Notes under the pieces: generated by a model
Told to the model about the DNA's origin: nothing
The model's database searches: none
What the model saw: the letters and a program-made list of their open reading frames with translations, nothing else
Translations under genes and position numbers: made by a program
Part shown: positions 1 through 10,122 of the stretch, in pieces
Numbering within the stretch: position 1 is the stretch's first letter
Layout of the letters: every line of letters starts with the position of its first letter
Source of the DNA: Polaromonas sp.
Lineage (GTDB): Bacteria; Pseudomonadota; Gammaproteobacteria; Burkholderiales; Burkholderiaceae_C
Assembly (NCBI RefSeq): GCF_029945925.1
Contig: NZ_JAQSDN010000049.1
Span: 33,679 to 97,678, forward strand
DNA length: 64,000 nucleotides
Direction of reading: 5' to 3'

Positions 1-1723
1 TTTGTTCGAGGCCGGACGCCTGCAGCAAGGGCCGGCTGCGGCTGGTTTCCACGTCGGCCAGAAAGGGGGCGAACACCTCGGCGCGTACTGGCAGGCCCTG
101 CACCGCCTGCGCCAGACGCGGCTGCAAAACCTCCGCCGGCGGCAGGCTGGCCTGGCGCGCGCGCTGCGTCGCCGTGCTCGGAAGGTAGCGGCTCGGGCTT
201 TCAAACCCGGCGAGTTCGCCCTGGTCCACCTGCGCTTGCAGCAGCGCGGACACCTGTTCGGCGGACACCAGCACCGATTCCCGGCTGGTGCCGGAGATGA
301 CCACGACGTAACGCACATCGGGGGCGCCCATGTCGGCGCGCAGGCTTTCGTCGAGTGCGATGTCGGCTTGCGACACCGGGCTGAGCGAGGAAATTTTTTC
401 GTTGAGCAGGGTGTCGCGGTGGGTCGCGAGGACGGCGCAGGCGGCCAGCAGCAGCAGAGCCGCCGGCCAGCGCAGCGCTGCGGCGCGCCGCGTCAGCTGG
501 CTGAGCACGCGGCCGATGGCCGAGATGTCGTGGATGCGAAACTGCGCCGGCAACAGGTGTGGCAGGACAAAACGCGTCATGACCGCTGCGGCCACCAGTC
601 CGGCAATGGCGTACAGGCCCAGCTGCGCCAGGCCGGGAAAGCCCGACAGCAGCAGCGAGGCAAAGCCGAAGATCGAGGTCAGCACGCCCAGCCGGATCGT
701 CGGCCAGAAGCGCTTGACCCAGCTTTCCTGCCCGGCGTCCGCCTGTTCGGATTGCACAAACAGATAAATGGAATAGTCCACCGCCTCGCCGATCAGCGCG
801 GTGCCGAAGCCCAGCGTGATGCCGTGCACCGCGCCGAAGCCCAGGCTGACGGCGGCCACGCCTGCCAGCACGCCGCTGAGAACCGGCAGAAAACCCAGCG
901 CCAGCGCGGTCGCCGAGCGGTACACCAGCAGCAGCAGCGTGGCAATGATCACCACGCTGATCAGCGAGAGGCGGCTGACCTGGCTTTTGATGGCTTCGCG
1001 CGAAGTGACCGAAAAGACGCCGGGCCCGGTCATCACCAGCTTCGCGGCGGGGCTGTCCCGGCGTGCCGTGTCGAAGGCCTGCCGGATGGCGGCCATGGCG
1101 CTTTGCTGGGCGTCGGTGTCGGACCCGTCGGCGCGCGTCTGCATCAGCATCAGGGCGCGGGCACCGTCTCGCGAGGCCCAGGCGCCGTCGATCAGGCGCG
1201 GCTGCGTGCCGCTGTCCAGCTGACCGAGCAGTTGCACCATTTCGCCGGTCGGGTCGCGCGGCAGCAGGGACTTGACCATCAGCCCGGCCGGCGAGGCCAG
1301 CAGGTCTATGCTTTCGGCCAGGGCCGCATGCAGGCCGTCAGTGCTGAAGCGTTCAGGCGTGACGAGTGGACTGAGCAGGTAGCGGTTGTTGAACAGGTAA
1401 GTGCGGTCGCGCTCCTTGTTGACGGGCTCACCGTTGTTGACGGCGATAAAAGCCGGGTCGGCGCGCAGGGTGCGGGCGACCTCTTTGGACAGGCGGGCGC
1501 GGGCCGGCCCGTCCTCTCCCTCGATGCCGACCAGGATCAGGCGCGAGGCCAGGCCGTCCTTCAGCTGGTCCATCAGGAGCTGCTGTTCGGCCGTCGGGTT
1601 GCGCGGCATGAAGGCCGACAGGTCCGTGGTGATCTGTGTGCGGCTGATGATGGCGCCGCAGGCCAGCAAAAAGGCCAGCCACAACCAGACCGGCAGAAAC
1701 CGACGCTGGAGCAAGCGGTTCAT
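1..1723 (-). CDS. MMPL/RND-superfamily exporter, N-terminal part (gene runs off the left window edge)
   Basis: Reverse complement from ATG at 1723 reads MNRLLQRRFLPVWLWLAFLLACGAIISRTQITTDLSAFMPRNPTAEQQLLMDQLKDGLASRLILVGIEG...; absent from the ORF track because no stop lies in the window. Neighbours fit an aryl-polyene-type cluster. Confidence 0.8.
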   Translation of the reverse strand, partial: MNRLLQRRFLPVWLWLAFLLACGAIISRTQITTDLSAFMPRNPTAEQQLLMDQLKDGLASRLILVGIEGEDGPARARLSKEVARTLRADPAFIAVNNGEPVNKERDRTYLFNNRYLLSPLVTPERFSTDGLHAALAESIDLLASPAGLMVKSLLPRDPTGEMVQLLGQLDSGTQPRLIDGAWASRDGARALMLMQTRADGSDTDAQQSAMAAIRQAFDTARRDSPAAKLVMTGPGVFSVTSREAIKSQVSRLSLISVVIIATLLLLVYRSATALALGFLPVLSGVLAGVAAVSLGFGAVHGITLGFGTALIGEAVDYSIYLFVQSEQADAGQESWVKRFWPTIRLGVLTSIFGFASLLLSGFPGLAQLGLYAIAGLVAAAVMTRFVLPHLLPAQFRIHDISAIGRVLSQLTRRAAALRWPAALLLLAACAVLATHRDTLLNEKISSLSPVSQADIALDESLRADMGAPDVRYVVVISGTSRESVLVSAEQVSALLQAQVDQGELAGFESPSRYLPSTATQRARQASLPPAEVLQPRLAQAVQGLPVRAEVFAPFLADVETSRSRPLLQASGLEQ

Positions 1724-2325
1724 TTCGCGGCCAGCTTGTCAATCACCATGACCGAGCGGTCCTTGTCGGTCTGCTCGATTTCAATGGTCCTGACCTCGGC
1801 GTGGCTGCCGCCGATGCGGATGCGCTGCACCACTTCCAGCATTTTTGTTTCGATGGGACGCAGGGTCAGGGTCCAGCGCTCCTCGGAACCTTCGAGGTCG
1901 AGGTTGTAGACACGCCGGAGCGCGACCATGTCGCCGGCCAGGGTGCCGCGTATGCTTTCGGTGAAGGCGACCAGTTCCGGGTAGTCCTGCAGGCGCAGCA
2001 CCATGCGGCGTTTGCCGCGTTCGACGGTGAGGCTGCTGCCTTCAATCAGCAGCGACTCCGGCCGGGGCTTGAGTGTGCGTTTTTCCAGCCGGTCGGGCGC
2101 GGTGTAGAGCAGTTCGCCGGACGACTCCACGGGTGCCTCGAGCAGGGCGATGTATTTCTTTTCGACAAAGCTGGCGCGGCCCGACTTGTTTTTCGCCAGG
2201 CCCTGCATCAGCTGGGTCACATCCCAAGCGGCGAAGGCGGGGCTGACGCTGAGGGCCAGCAGCAGGCCGGCGCCGGCCAGCCAGGTTGTTCGTGACGGGG
2301 TGGTCGGGCGGAGTGCATCAGTCAT
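1720..2325 (-). CDS. LolA-like outer-membrane lipoprotein carrier family protein
   Basis: Signal peptide (LLLALSVSPAFA) then LolA-like FVEKKYIALLEAPVESSGELLYTAPDRLEKRT; likely start MTDALRP. Overlaps the MMPL start. Confidence 0.8.
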   Translation of the reverse strand: MTDALRPTTPSRTTWLAGAGLLLALSVSPAFAAWDVTQLMQGLAKNKSGRASFVEKKYIALLEAPVESSGELLYTAPDRLEKRTLKPRPESLLIEGSSLTVERGKRRMVLRLQDYPELVAFTESIRGTLAGDMVALRRVYNLDLEGSEERWTLTLRPIETKMLEVVQRIRIGGSHAEVRTIEIEQTDKDRSVMVIDKLAAK

Positions 2326-3299
2326 GGGGTCGGACCGGGTTGGGACGCAGGTGCCGGTTGGCCGGTCTGCCAGAAATTGAAAAAATTGAACCAGTTGTAG
2401 GGCGCCGCGCGGCAATGCTGCTCCAGCAGTTCGGCGTAGCGCAGCATCGCGGCCTGCACCGCCGCTTCGCGCCCGCCTGCAGGAATGGTGGAGAAATCGG
2501 CCAGCGTTTCAAAATGGATATCGTAGCGATTGCCGCCGCCATACAGGCCGACCATGAACAGCACCGGCCGCCGCAGGATGGCTGCCATGCGAAACGGCCC
2601 CACGGGAATCTCGGCCGGCTCACCGAGAAAGGGCACGGAACGCGTGGTGTCCCGGTTCAGGCAACGGTCGGCCAGCATGCCGACCACGCTGCCGGCCTCG
2701 ATCAGCTCGTGGACGCGCAACATCGAATCCGCATGCCCCAGTGCCACGATGTCCTGCTGCGCCGCCGGGTTGATGGCGCTCAGGGCGGCATTGATCTTGC
2801 GCGCGTTTTCCTCGTACATCACCATGGCCACGCGCAGGCCCGGCTGCCGCCGGCCGACGGCGCGCAGCACCTCGAAACTGCCCACATGCGCGCCCATCAG
2901 GAACACGCCTTTGCGGTCCGCCGTGAGTTCGGCCACGAGGTGCTCCTGGTGGATGCGGATGTCGAAAAGGTCGAAGCGGTCGTTGATCAGGTAGACCCGG
3001 TCGTGGATCACGGAGGCGAAGCTGAAAAATTGCCGGAACACATGGCGCCAGCCGACCCGCGCTCCCGCCGGCAGCGCCAGCGCGCGGTGCAGGTAGTCGC
3101 GCGATGCGCGGCGGGCGGACGCGTTGGCCACCAGAAAGTAGGCGGCAATGCCATACAGCACGCAGCGGCCCGCGCTGCGGCCCAGGCGCAGAGAAATCCA
3201 GGTCATCACGCGCAGCATCAGCATGTTGCTGCGCTCCGGGCGATCCCGCCAGGCGGCCTGGCGGCCCGCAGTGGACGGACCGGTCGGTGCCTGGCTCAT
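2322..3299 (-). CDS. LpxL/HtrB-like acyltransferase
   Basis: 325 aa; GAHVGSFEVLRA and NRDTTRSVPFLGEPAEIPVGPFRMA are typical of lysophospholipid acyltransferases. Confidence 0.8.
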   Translation of the reverse strand: MSQAPTGPSTAGRQAAWRDRPERSNMLMLRVMTWISLRLGRSAGRCVLYGIAAYFLVANASARRASRDYLHRALALPAGARVGWRHVFRQFFSFASVIHDRVYLINDRFDLFDIRIHQEHLVAELTADRKGVFLMGAHVGSFEVLRAVGRRQPGLRVAMVMYEENARKINAALSAINPAAQQDIVALGHADSMLRVHELIEAGSVVGMLADRCLNRDTTRSVPFLGEPAEIPVGPFRMAAILRRPVLFMVGLYGGGNRYDIHFETLADFSTIPAGGREAAVQAAMLRYAELLEQHCRAAPYNWFNFFNFWQTGQPAPASQPGPTP

Positions 3300-3622
3300 G
3301 GGACACTTTCGAAGACAAAGGTGCCGGTGGCCACCTGCCGGCCACCGCCGGAAATGTCAAAACGTGTCTGCCCTGCAGGGGTCGCCGAGCAGGCAATCGT
3401 CAATGTCTCGCCGGGCAGCACAGGGCTGAGGAATTTGGCCGAGGCGATCTGGCAGCGCAGCACCCGGCCCCGGTCGTCCGCTGCGTTCATTCGTGACTGT
3501 CCGGCGGCGTGCAGGGCGGCATCGAGCAGCAACACGCCCGGCACCATGGGCCGGCCCGGGAAGTGGCCGGCAAAAGCGGGGTGGTCGGCGGCAAAACAGA
3601 CCGTCGTGGCTTCACTCTGCAC
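3296..3622 (-). CDS. FabZ-like 3-hydroxyacyl-ACP dehydratase (hotdog fold)
   Basis: FAADHPAFAGHFPGRPMVPGVLLLDAALHAAG motif; GTG at 3622 is a likely start (the track ORF extends to 3682). Confidence 0.75.
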   Translation of the reverse strand: MQSEATTVCFAADHPAFAGHFPGRPMVPGVLLLDAALHAAGQSRMNAADDRGRVLRCQIASAKFLSPVLPGETLTIACSATPAGQTRFDISGGGRQVATGTFVFESVP

Positions 3623-4991
3623 GGGGCGGGCCTTCCTGGGCGGCAGGACTCTGGTGTAAACGGGCCAGCGCCTCCAGGACATCGCGCGGCAGCTTGCCGG
3701 TGGCGTTGCGTGGCAGGGCGTCGAGCAGGACCAGCGGGCGCGGCAGGAAGATGCTGTCTATCCGTTCCTTCAGCGCGGCCTGCACGGCGGCTGCCGTCAT
3801 GTCGGGGGCGACGACAAACGCCACCAGCCGTACCACGGTCTCGTGGCCGCTGTCGTCAGGCATGAAAAACGCGCCGTCGAGCACACCGGGGATGCTGTTG
3901 AGGTGATGGTTCAGGTAGGCCAGTGAGTTGCGCTTGCCGGCGATATTGACCAGGTCCTCAAGACGGCCGTGCAGCAGAAAATGGCGGTTGTCGATGGCCT
4001 GCAGCACATCGTTGAGCGGCACCACCTGTTCGACATGGCCGCCGCAGGCCCACATGCGCTCATCGTGCGGTGTCAGCGTCACCAGCGGAAACAGCTCCCA
4101 CTCGGCGGTTTGCGCGGTTCGCCGCGATGCGATCTGGCCGGTTTCGGTGGAGCCGTAAATCTCGAACAGCGGGGCCTCAAAACGGGCTTCGCAGCTTTGC
4201 GCAAGCTGCGGGGCCATGGGCGCCGTGGCCGACACCACGAGGTCCAGCGCGGGCAGTTCGATGTTGGAGGCCAGCAGCACGCGCAGATGCACGGGGGTGC
4301 TGACCAGCATGCGCGGGCGTGTGACGGACTTGACGGCGCTGACGATGTCGGCCGGGTAAAACGGCTGGCCGGCATGCAAGGCCCCGCCGCTTTGCATGGG
4401 CAGCAGGACCGTCGACTCAAAGCCGAACATGTGCTGCGGCGGCACCGTGCCGACGACGGTGCAGGGCGCGGCCTCGTCCAGGCCCAGCCGCAGCGCCTCG
4501 CCGCGCGCGCTGCGCACCAGCGAGCCCCAGGTCTTGCGGTGCGGCAGCGGCTGGCCGGTCGAGCCCGAGGTGAACACGTCGGCGACTGCCTGTTCGCCGG
4601 GGAGCAAGGGGATGTCGCAGGGCGCTTCAGGATCCGTGTGGGAGGGGCCGTGGGCAAACGCATCCTGGTAGGCAAAACCGGGCAGCTCGATCGCGTGGGG
4701 GGCATCGGCCAGGCAGAACACATCGGGCGCCAGGGTGCGCAGCTGGCGCATCATTTCCGGCGTGTGGGTGGGCGGCAGCAGGCTGATCTTCTGCGTCAGC
4801 AAGGCGGCGCCGAGGCCGACCGCGAAGTGGTAGCGGTCGCTGCAGGCATTGAGCATGTGTTTGCCCGGCGGCAGCGATGCGGCCAGCTGCTTCACATCGC
4901 CCAGGTACTGGCGGACCGTGACGATCTCCCCATAGCGCCAGGCCAGGATGTCGTCACCACGGGTGTGGCTGATGAGCGCGTAGGTCGTCAT
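3612..4991 (-). CDS. AMP-dependent acyl-CoA synthetase/ligase of an aryl-polyene-type cluster
   Basis: DVFTSGSTGQPLPHRKTW AMP-binding motif and GRLEDLVNIAGKRNSL; likely start MTTYALISHTRGDD. Confidence 0.8.
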   Translation of the reverse strand: MTTYALISHTRGDDILAWRYGEIVTVRQYLGDVKQLAASLPPGKHMLNACSDRYHFAVGLGAALLTQKISLLPPTHTPEMMRQLRTLAPDVFCLADAPHAIELPGFAYQDAFAHGPSHTDPEAPCDIPLLPGEQAVADVFTSGSTGQPLPHRKTWGSLVRSARGEALRLGLDEAAPCTVVGTVPPQHMFGFESTVLLPMQSGGALHAGQPFYPADIVSAVKSVTRPRMLVSTPVHLRVLLASNIELPALDLVVSATAPMAPQLAQSCEARFEAPLFEIYGSTETGQIASRRTAQTAEWELFPLVTLTPHDERMWACGGHVEQVVPLNDVLQAIDNRHFLLHGRLEDLVNIAGKRNSLAYLNHHLNSIPGVLDGAFFMPDDSGHETVVRLVAFVVAPDMTAAAVQAALKERIDSIFLPRPLVLLDALPRNATGKLPRDVLEALARLHQSPAAQEGPPRAE

Positions 4992-5050
4992 GGGCTGGGA
5001 TAGGCTAGGGGCTTGAGCGGGCAAGATGTTGCAGCAGCGCGGTGGGCCTG

Positions 5051-5722
5051 TCAGGACGAGGGTGGCAGCCCGCCCGCGCTGGCCTGCCGGTAGGCGCGAA
5101 TCGCCTCCAGCGGACCGGACCGGTCGGATGGGGCCAGCAGCAACAGGCGCGCCGCGTATTCGGCAGAGAACATCATGACCAGCAGCGGCAGGTTCAGCAG
5201 GTTGGCAAAAGCCGACCAGACGCTGACCGGGGCAAGCCAGAACAGCAGCAGCGACAGCGTGGTCATGACGGTGAAATACAGGGTCCAGGCCCAGGTGACC
5301 TGCCGGGTGTAACGGGCCAGGGCGGGCGACAGGCTGCCGTGAATCATGGCGGCAAACCGCGAGACCATGGGTTGCTGGCCGGCGCGCAGGGTACGCGCGA
5401 AGGTCAGGCCCAGCAGCGCCTGCATGCCGGCATGTTGCAGCAGAAACACCCAGTTGTAGTGCTGCACGAGCCAGCCGCTCACGGCATACAGCAGGGCGCT
5501 GCCGGCCAGGCACAGCAGCAGCATCCAGGGCCGCTGCGGCGAGCGCCAGGCCAGCACGAGGGCCAGCGCGATCAGCGGCGCCATGGCCACCGCTGCGTCC
5601 AGCAGGTCGGGGTGGGGGTCGGCTGACGCAAGATGCGCCAGCACCGGGTAGGCGGCGCAGACGGCGGCAATGGCTGCCCAGCGGACGCCGCGCAGCACTT
5701 TTGCCGTCAAGCCAGGCTTCAC
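5051..5722 (-). CDS. COG4648-like integral membrane protein
   Basis: 223 aa, several hydrophobic helices, between the ligase and the ACP as in aryl-polyene-type clusters. Confidence 0.65.
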   Translation of the reverse strand: MKPGLTAKVLRGVRWAAIAAVCAAYPVLAHLASADPHPDLLDAAVAMAPLIALALVLAWRSPQRPWMLLLCLAGSALLYAVSGWLVQHYNWVFLLQHAGMQALLGLTFARTLRAGQQPMVSRFAAMIHGSLSPALARYTRQVTWAWTLYFTVMTTLSLLLFWLAPVSVWSAFANLLNLPLLVMMFSAEYAARLLLLAPSDRSGPLEAIRAYRQASAGGLPPSS

Positions 5723-6033
5723 TTCGTTCTTTGCAGCGCGATGTGGTCGCTCAGGCTGCGCAGCGACTGGAAGATGGCGGTGTTGTCCTCATGGTCCGCG
5801 CGCAGCTGCAGGCCATAACGCTTGGACAGGACCAGCGCGATTTCCAGGATGTCGATCGAGTCCAGCCCCAGGCCCTCGCCGTACAGCGGCTCATCGGGCA
5901 GGATGTCCGCGGCAGCGGTTTCCAGATTCAGGGAAGTGACCACCAGTTCGGCCACTTCACGCATCAGCGCAGCATCGGCTGCAGGCGCTGCAGAAGGTTG
6001 TAGGGAGGAGTCTGGCATCGTGGTTATGGGCAT
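5719..6033 (-). CDS. acyl carrier protein
   Basis: GEGLGLDSIDILEIAL phosphopantetheine-site motif. Confidence 0.85.
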   Translation of the reverse strand: MPITTMPDSSLQPSAAPAADAALMREVAELVVTSLNLETAAADILPDEPLYGEGLGLDSIDILEIALVLSKRYGLQLRADHEDNTAIFQSLRSLSDHIALQRTK

Positions 6034-6221
6034 GGATTTTCAGGGTGGCGGGGCGTTGCGCCGGTGCGGCCAACCCCGCGGTTCAGTGATGTTTTGATGG
6101 TAACTGACATTGTTTTTTACACACTGTGTGGCTGTAGGTGGCCACCCCTGGAGTGTGTCAGATCGAAACGAAACAAGACGTAAAAAGTACCCCCGAAAAC
6201 ACGGTGGCAGCGGGTCCTGGT

Positions 6222-7172
6222 CTAGCCGGCCTCGCTGTCACCGGATTTCGCGGCCCGCGGGGCGCGGGGCACCGACAGGGTCTGGGTCTGGATGGGCGCT
6301 GCGGCCTCGGCAGGCAGGGCGGCATCGAGCACGGCCTGGCGCACGCTGGCCTTGTCGCCGGCGCCTGCAAATTTGCTGTACTTGCCAAGCGTGGTCACCA
6401 GCTGGCCGTAGATGCGCGGGTTGCCGGCCACACATTCACCGTGGTCCATGAAGTCGGATTCGCCGGTGAAGTTGCCGATCAGGCCACCGGCTTCGGTGAC
6501 CAGCAGCGAGCCGGCCGCCACGTCCCAGGGCTGCAGGCCGCTTTCAAAAAAGCCGTCGCTGAAACCGGAGGCCACATAGGCCAGGTCCAGCGCAGCGGCA
6601 CCGGGGCGGCGCACGCCGGCGCACTGGCTCATGACTTCGCCGAGCGCGTTGAGGTAGGTCTTGAGCTTGTCGCCGGGCCGGTAGGGGAAACCGGTGGAGA
6701 TCAGGCATTCCTGCAGGCGGGTACGTTTGGCGACCCGGATGCGGCGGTCGTTGACGTAGGCGCCGCGGCCCTTGCTGGCGCTGTAGATGTCATTGCGGGT
6801 GGGGTCATACACCACCGCCTGCTCGACCTTGCCGCGCACGGTCAGGGCAATGCTCACGCAGTAAAACGGGAAACCGTGGATGAAATTGGTGGTGCCGTCC
6901 AGCGGGTCAATGACCCACACGAATTCGGAATCCTTGGCGCCGTGTTCGCTGCCCGACTCTTCGGCCAGGATGCCGTGGCCGGGGTAGGCGGTCAGCAGGG
7001 TCTCGATGATGATCGCTTCGGCCGCATGGTCGACTTCGGTGACGAAGTCGTTGGTCTGCTTGGCCGAAACACGGACCGCTTCCACATCAAGCGCAGCACG
7101 GTTGATGATGGCGCCGGCGGCGCGTGCAGCCTTGACGGCCACATTGAGCATGGGGTGGAGATTGCTGGACAT
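6222..7172 (-). CDS. suhB: inositol monophosphatase family protein
   Basis: [24 protein letters not shown] and [17 protein letters not shown] motifs. Confidence 0.92.
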   Translation of the reverse strand: MSSNLHPMLNVAVKAARAAGAIINRAALDVEAVRVSAKQTNDFVTEVDHAAEAIIIETLLTAYPGHGILAEESGSEHGAKDSEFVWVIDPLDGTTNFIHGFPFYCVSIALTVRGKVEQAVVYDPTRNDIYSASKGRGAYVNDRRIRVAKRTRLQECLISTGFPYRPGDKLKTYLNALGEVMSQCAGVRRPGAAALDLAYVASGFSDGFFESGLQPWDVAAGSLLVTEAGGLIGNFTGESDFMDHGECVAGNPRIYGQLVTTLGKYSKFAGAGDKASVRQAVLDAALPAEAAAPIQTQTLSVPRAPRAAKSGDSEAG

Positions 7173-7273
7173 ATAGGGCTAAGAAAGAGCGGAAGGGCTG
7201 CGGCCCGGTAACCGGGGGCAGGCGACAATAACGCCATTTTACCGGCTCGGGCCGGTTACCCGGCTTTTTATCC

Positions 7274-8206
7274 ATGAAAACGCGCTTTATCCTGATCAAC
7301 ACCAGCCACGCCGGCAACGTCGGCGCCGCCGCCCGTGCCATGAAAGTCATGGGGTTCGGCGACCTGGTGCTGGTGGCGCCGCGCTGGGACAATGTGCTCA
7401 GGCGCGAGGAAACCATCCAGCGTTCCAGCGGGGCGCTGGACGTGCTGAAGAATGCCCGCATCGTCGCCACGCTGGACGAGGCGCTGGACGGCATGACCCA
7501 TTTGTGCGCCACGGCCATGACACCGCGCGACTTCGGTCCGCCCACACGGGCGCCGCGCGAGCATTTCGCCGAGTTGCTGGGTACTGCCGATCTACTATCA
7601 AAAAGAGAGCTGACTGCGCCCACGGGACAAGGGCTGGAGGCCAATTCCGATTCAAAACCCGACGGGGTGGCCTTTTTGTTCGGTTCCGAGCGTTTCGGCA
7701 TGCAAAACGAAGACGTCTACCGCTGCCACGTGGCGTTGAGCATCCCGACCGACCCGAAGTTCGGCTCGCTCAACCTGGCCGCGGCGGTGCAGCTGATTGC
7801 CTACGACTGGCGCGAGGCGCTGGGCGGTTTTGGCGTGCAGGCGGCCACGCCCGAACCCCGGCTGGCCGATGCCGCCGCCGTGGCCGGCATGCTCGGGCAC
7901 TGGGAGCAGGCGCTGGCCGACATCGGCTTTCTGGACCCGGCGTCACCGAAGAAGCTGATGCCGCGCCTGAACCAGCTGTTCAACCGCGCGCAGCTGAGCC
8001 CCGAAGAGATCCATATCCTGCGCGGCGTGGCCAAGGCCATGTGCCAGAAAGCCCACGAAGCTGCCGCGCCGCAGCGCAGGGCCGCCCCAAGCGAGGCGAG
8101 CCCCCTCGGGGGGCATCCTTCGACAGGCTCAGGACGAACGGATTCTTGCGAGGGTGGGGGCGCCGGCATCACGGGCGCGCCAGCAGAGTCAGCCGCCAAG
8201 CCATAA
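7274..8206 (+). CDS. trmJ: tRNA (cytidine/uridine-2'-O-)-methyltransferase TrmJ
   Basis: SpoU-type NTSHAGNVGAAARAMKVMGFGDLVLV and FLFGSERFGMQNED; contains a repeat-derived in-frame insert and a repeat-derived C-terminus. Confidence 0.88.
   Translation: MKTRFILINTSHAGNVGAAARAMKVMGFGDLVLVAPRWDNVLRREETIQRSSGALDVLKNARIVATLDEALDGMTHLCATAMTPRDFGPPTRAPREHFAELLGTADLLSKRELTAPTGQGLEANSDSKPDGVAFLFGSERFGMQNEDVYRCHVALSIPTDPKFGSLNLAAAVQLIAYDWREALGGFGVQAATPEPRLADAAAVAGMLGHWEQALADIGFLDPASPKKLMPRLNQLFNRAQLSPEEIHILRGVAKAMCQKAHEAAAPQRRAAPSEASPLGGHPSTGSGRTDSCEGGGAGITGAPAESAAKP
7592..7660 (+). repeat. ~68-bp dispersed repeat family A, copy 1 (in frame inside trmJ)
   Basis: CTACTATCAAAAAGAGAGCTGACTGCGCCCACGGGACAAGGGCTGGAGGCCAATTCCGATTCAAAA aligns with copies at 9465, 14813 and 16668. 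Confidence 0.7.
8081..8142. repeat. Palindromic GGCCGCCCC...GCCCCCTCGGGGGGC element followed by CCTTCGACAGGCTCAGGACGAACGG repeat
   Basis: Related to elements at ~37880-38010 and ~54050 (CCCCCTCGGGGGG core) and 17176-17247 (TTCGACAGGCTCAG). Confidence 0.65.
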
Positions 8207-8215
8207 ACTCGCAGC

Positions 8216-8992
8216 ATGTTCTCCAGACTCCGCTCCGACATCCAGTGCATTCTTGAACGCGACCCGGCCGCACGCAGCGGCTGGGAAGTGCTGACCTGTT
8301 ACCCCGGCCTGCACGCGATCATTCTTCACCGGGGCGCGCACTGGTGCTGGACCCACGAGCTCAAATGGCCGGGGCGTTTCATCTCGCACATCGCGCGCTG
8401 GCTGACGGGCATCGAGATCCACCCCGGCGCCATCATCGGTGAACGTGTGTTTTTCGACCACGCCATGGGTGTGGTGGTCGGCGAAACCGCCGAAATCGGC
8501 GACGGCTGCACGATTTACCAGGGTGTGACCCTGGGCGGCACCTCGCTCTACAAGGGCGCGAAACGCCATCCGACCCTGGGAAAAAACGTCGTGGTGAGCG
8601 CTGGCGCCAAGGTGCTGGGCGGCTTTCTGGTCGGCGACGGCGCCAAGATCGGCAGCAATGCCGTCGTGATCAAGCCGGTGCCGGCCGGTGCAACGGCGGT
8701 CGGCATCCCGGCGCGCATCATTCCGTCGAAAACCGGCGAAAGCGCCGATGTCACGACGGCGCCAAGCCCGTTCCTAGCCTACGGCATCACGCTGGAGGAC
8801 GATCCGGTGTCCCAGGCGATGAAGGGCCTGATCGACAACGCTTCCTCGCAGGAGCACCAGATTGCGCTGCTCTGGCAGGCGATCGAGAAGCTGTCGGAAA
8901 ACGGGAAGGCGCACCGGGACTGCGTGCCGGATGATGCGGCGCTGCAGGAGACCTTTGAGGCTGAGAAGTTGAATCAGTTGATGGGGAAGTAA
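8216..8992 (+). CDS. cysE: serine O-acetyltransferase
   Basis: Left-handed beta-helix [54 protein letters not shown]. Confidence 0.93.
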   Translation: MFSRLRSDIQCILERDPAARSGWEVLTCYPGLHAIILHRGAHWCWTHELKWPGRFISHIARWLTGIEIHPGAIIGERVFFDHAMGVVVGETAEIGDGCTIYQGVTLGGTSLYKGAKRHPTLGKNVVVSAGAKVLGGFLVGDGAKIGSNAVVIKPVPAGATAVGIPARIIPSKTGESADVTTAPSPFLAYGITLEDDPVSQAMKGLIDNASSQEHQIALLWQAIEKLSENGKAHRDCVPDDAALQETFEAEKLNQLMGK

Positions 8993-9029
8993 GGGCCGGC
9001 CTTTGCAAGCCTGCGCCTTTCGGGTGCTT

Positions 9030-9430
9030 TGGACAAGCCGGGACTCGCCCCGGCGGGCGACTTACTTTTCTTTGCTTTGCCAAAGAAACCTAAGGAAAAG
9101 AAAGGCGACCCGATGGTCTGGGTCCCTCCGCTTCGCTCCAGGCAGCCTGCGGTGCTCGACAAAAGCGGGGTCTCGCTCGAACTCGGCTTCGCCTCAAACA
9201 ATCGCGAGCCCTGATCCGCTTTTGCCTGCGCTCCTCGGCCCAGCCCGACGGGTGGGGGGAACAAATGCGGGTGCGGGGAGACATGACGCGCGCAGCGCGT
9301 CATGTCGGAGTCAAGCGGCCGTGATGTTTGCACGCGAGCGCAGCACACACGGCCAAATGAAGCTCCCTCCATCGCCCAGCGGGGCGAGGGAGGGCGGGGG
9401 GAGGGAGTGGGGAGTCACGCCTACTGTCCT
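9030..9430. repeat. Non-coding repeat-rich intergenic region (TTACTTTTCTTTGC...GAAAGGCGACCC type)
   Basis: CTTACTTTTCTTTGCTTTGCCAAAGAAACCTAAGGAAAAGAAAGGCGACCC plus palindrome ATGACGCGCGCAGCGCGTCAT; overlapping ORFs on both strands with no family signature. Confidence 0.5.
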
Positions 9431-9464
9431 GAGCAGACCGCGGATGCAGCGTGATGCAAGAGAT

Positions 9465-9533
9465 GCTATCGAATCAATAGCTATCAGCGCCCGCCACACA
9501 AGGGGAAAGTGCCGATTTGATATAAAGAATCAG
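9465..9533 (+). repeat. ~68-bp dispersed repeat family A, copy 2 (downstream of mog)
   Basis: GCTATCGAATCAATAGCTATCAGCGCCCGCCACACAAGGGGAAAGTGCCGATTTGATATAAAGAATCAGG. Confidence 0.65.
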
Positions 9534-10120
9534 GCAGAAGCCGCCCGGATCGCCGATTTGGGCCGGAATGCCTTGCACACCGCCTCGTCGGTTTCCAGGT
9601 AAGGCCCGCCAATCAGGTCGATGCAATACGGCACGGCGGCAAAAATGCCGGCGACCGCTTGCGAACCGTCGGCATTTTTCAGGCCTTCGAGTGTTTCGGC
9701 AATCGCCTTGGGCTGGCCGGGCAGGTTCAGGATCAGGCTCTGGCCGCGGATCACGGCGACCTGGCGTGACAGGATGGCGGTGGGCACGAACTTCAGGCTG
9801 ATCTGGCGCATCTGCTCGCCAAAACCCGGCATTTCCTTGTGGCCGACCGCCAGCGTCGCTTCGGGCGTCACGTCGCGCAGGGCGGGCCCGGTACCGCCGG
9901 TGGTCAGCACCAGCGCGCAGCCGGCATCGACCAGTTCGATCAGGGTGGCGCTGATTTGCGCCTGCTCGTCGGGAATCAGGCGCTCTGCAAATTCAACCGG
10001 GTTGCGCAGCGCGCGGCCCAGCCAGTCTTTCAGCGCGGGCAGGCCCTTGTCTTCGTAGACGCCGCTGGACGCCCGGTCGCTGACCGAGACGATGCCGATT
10101 TTCACTGCATCGTGGGCCAT
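9530..10120 (-). CDS. mog: molybdopterin adenylyltransferase
   Basis: MAHDAVKIGIVSVSDRASSGVYEDKGLPAL...VLTTGGTGPALRDVTPEATLAV. Confidence 0.92.
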   Translation of the reverse strand: MAHDAVKIGIVSVSDRASSGVYEDKGLPALKDWLGRALRNPVEFAERLIPDEQAQISATLIELVDAGCALVLTTGGTGPALRDVTPEATLAVGHKEMPGFGEQMRQISLKFVPTAILSRQVAVIRGQSLILNLPGQPKAIAETLEGLKNADGSQAVAGIFAAVPYCIDLIGGPYLETDEAVCKAFRPKSAIRAASA

Positions 10121-10122
10121 GG

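Noticed and set aside
2-1909. 635-aa plus-strand ORF
   Set aside because: Antisense to the MMPL exporter and LolA-like genes; Arg/Gln/His-rich low-complexity translation typical of high-GC antisense frames.
9003-9602. 199-aa ORF downstream of cysE
   Set aside because: Built from intergenic repeats (TTACTTTTCTTTGC type), no conserved protein signal.
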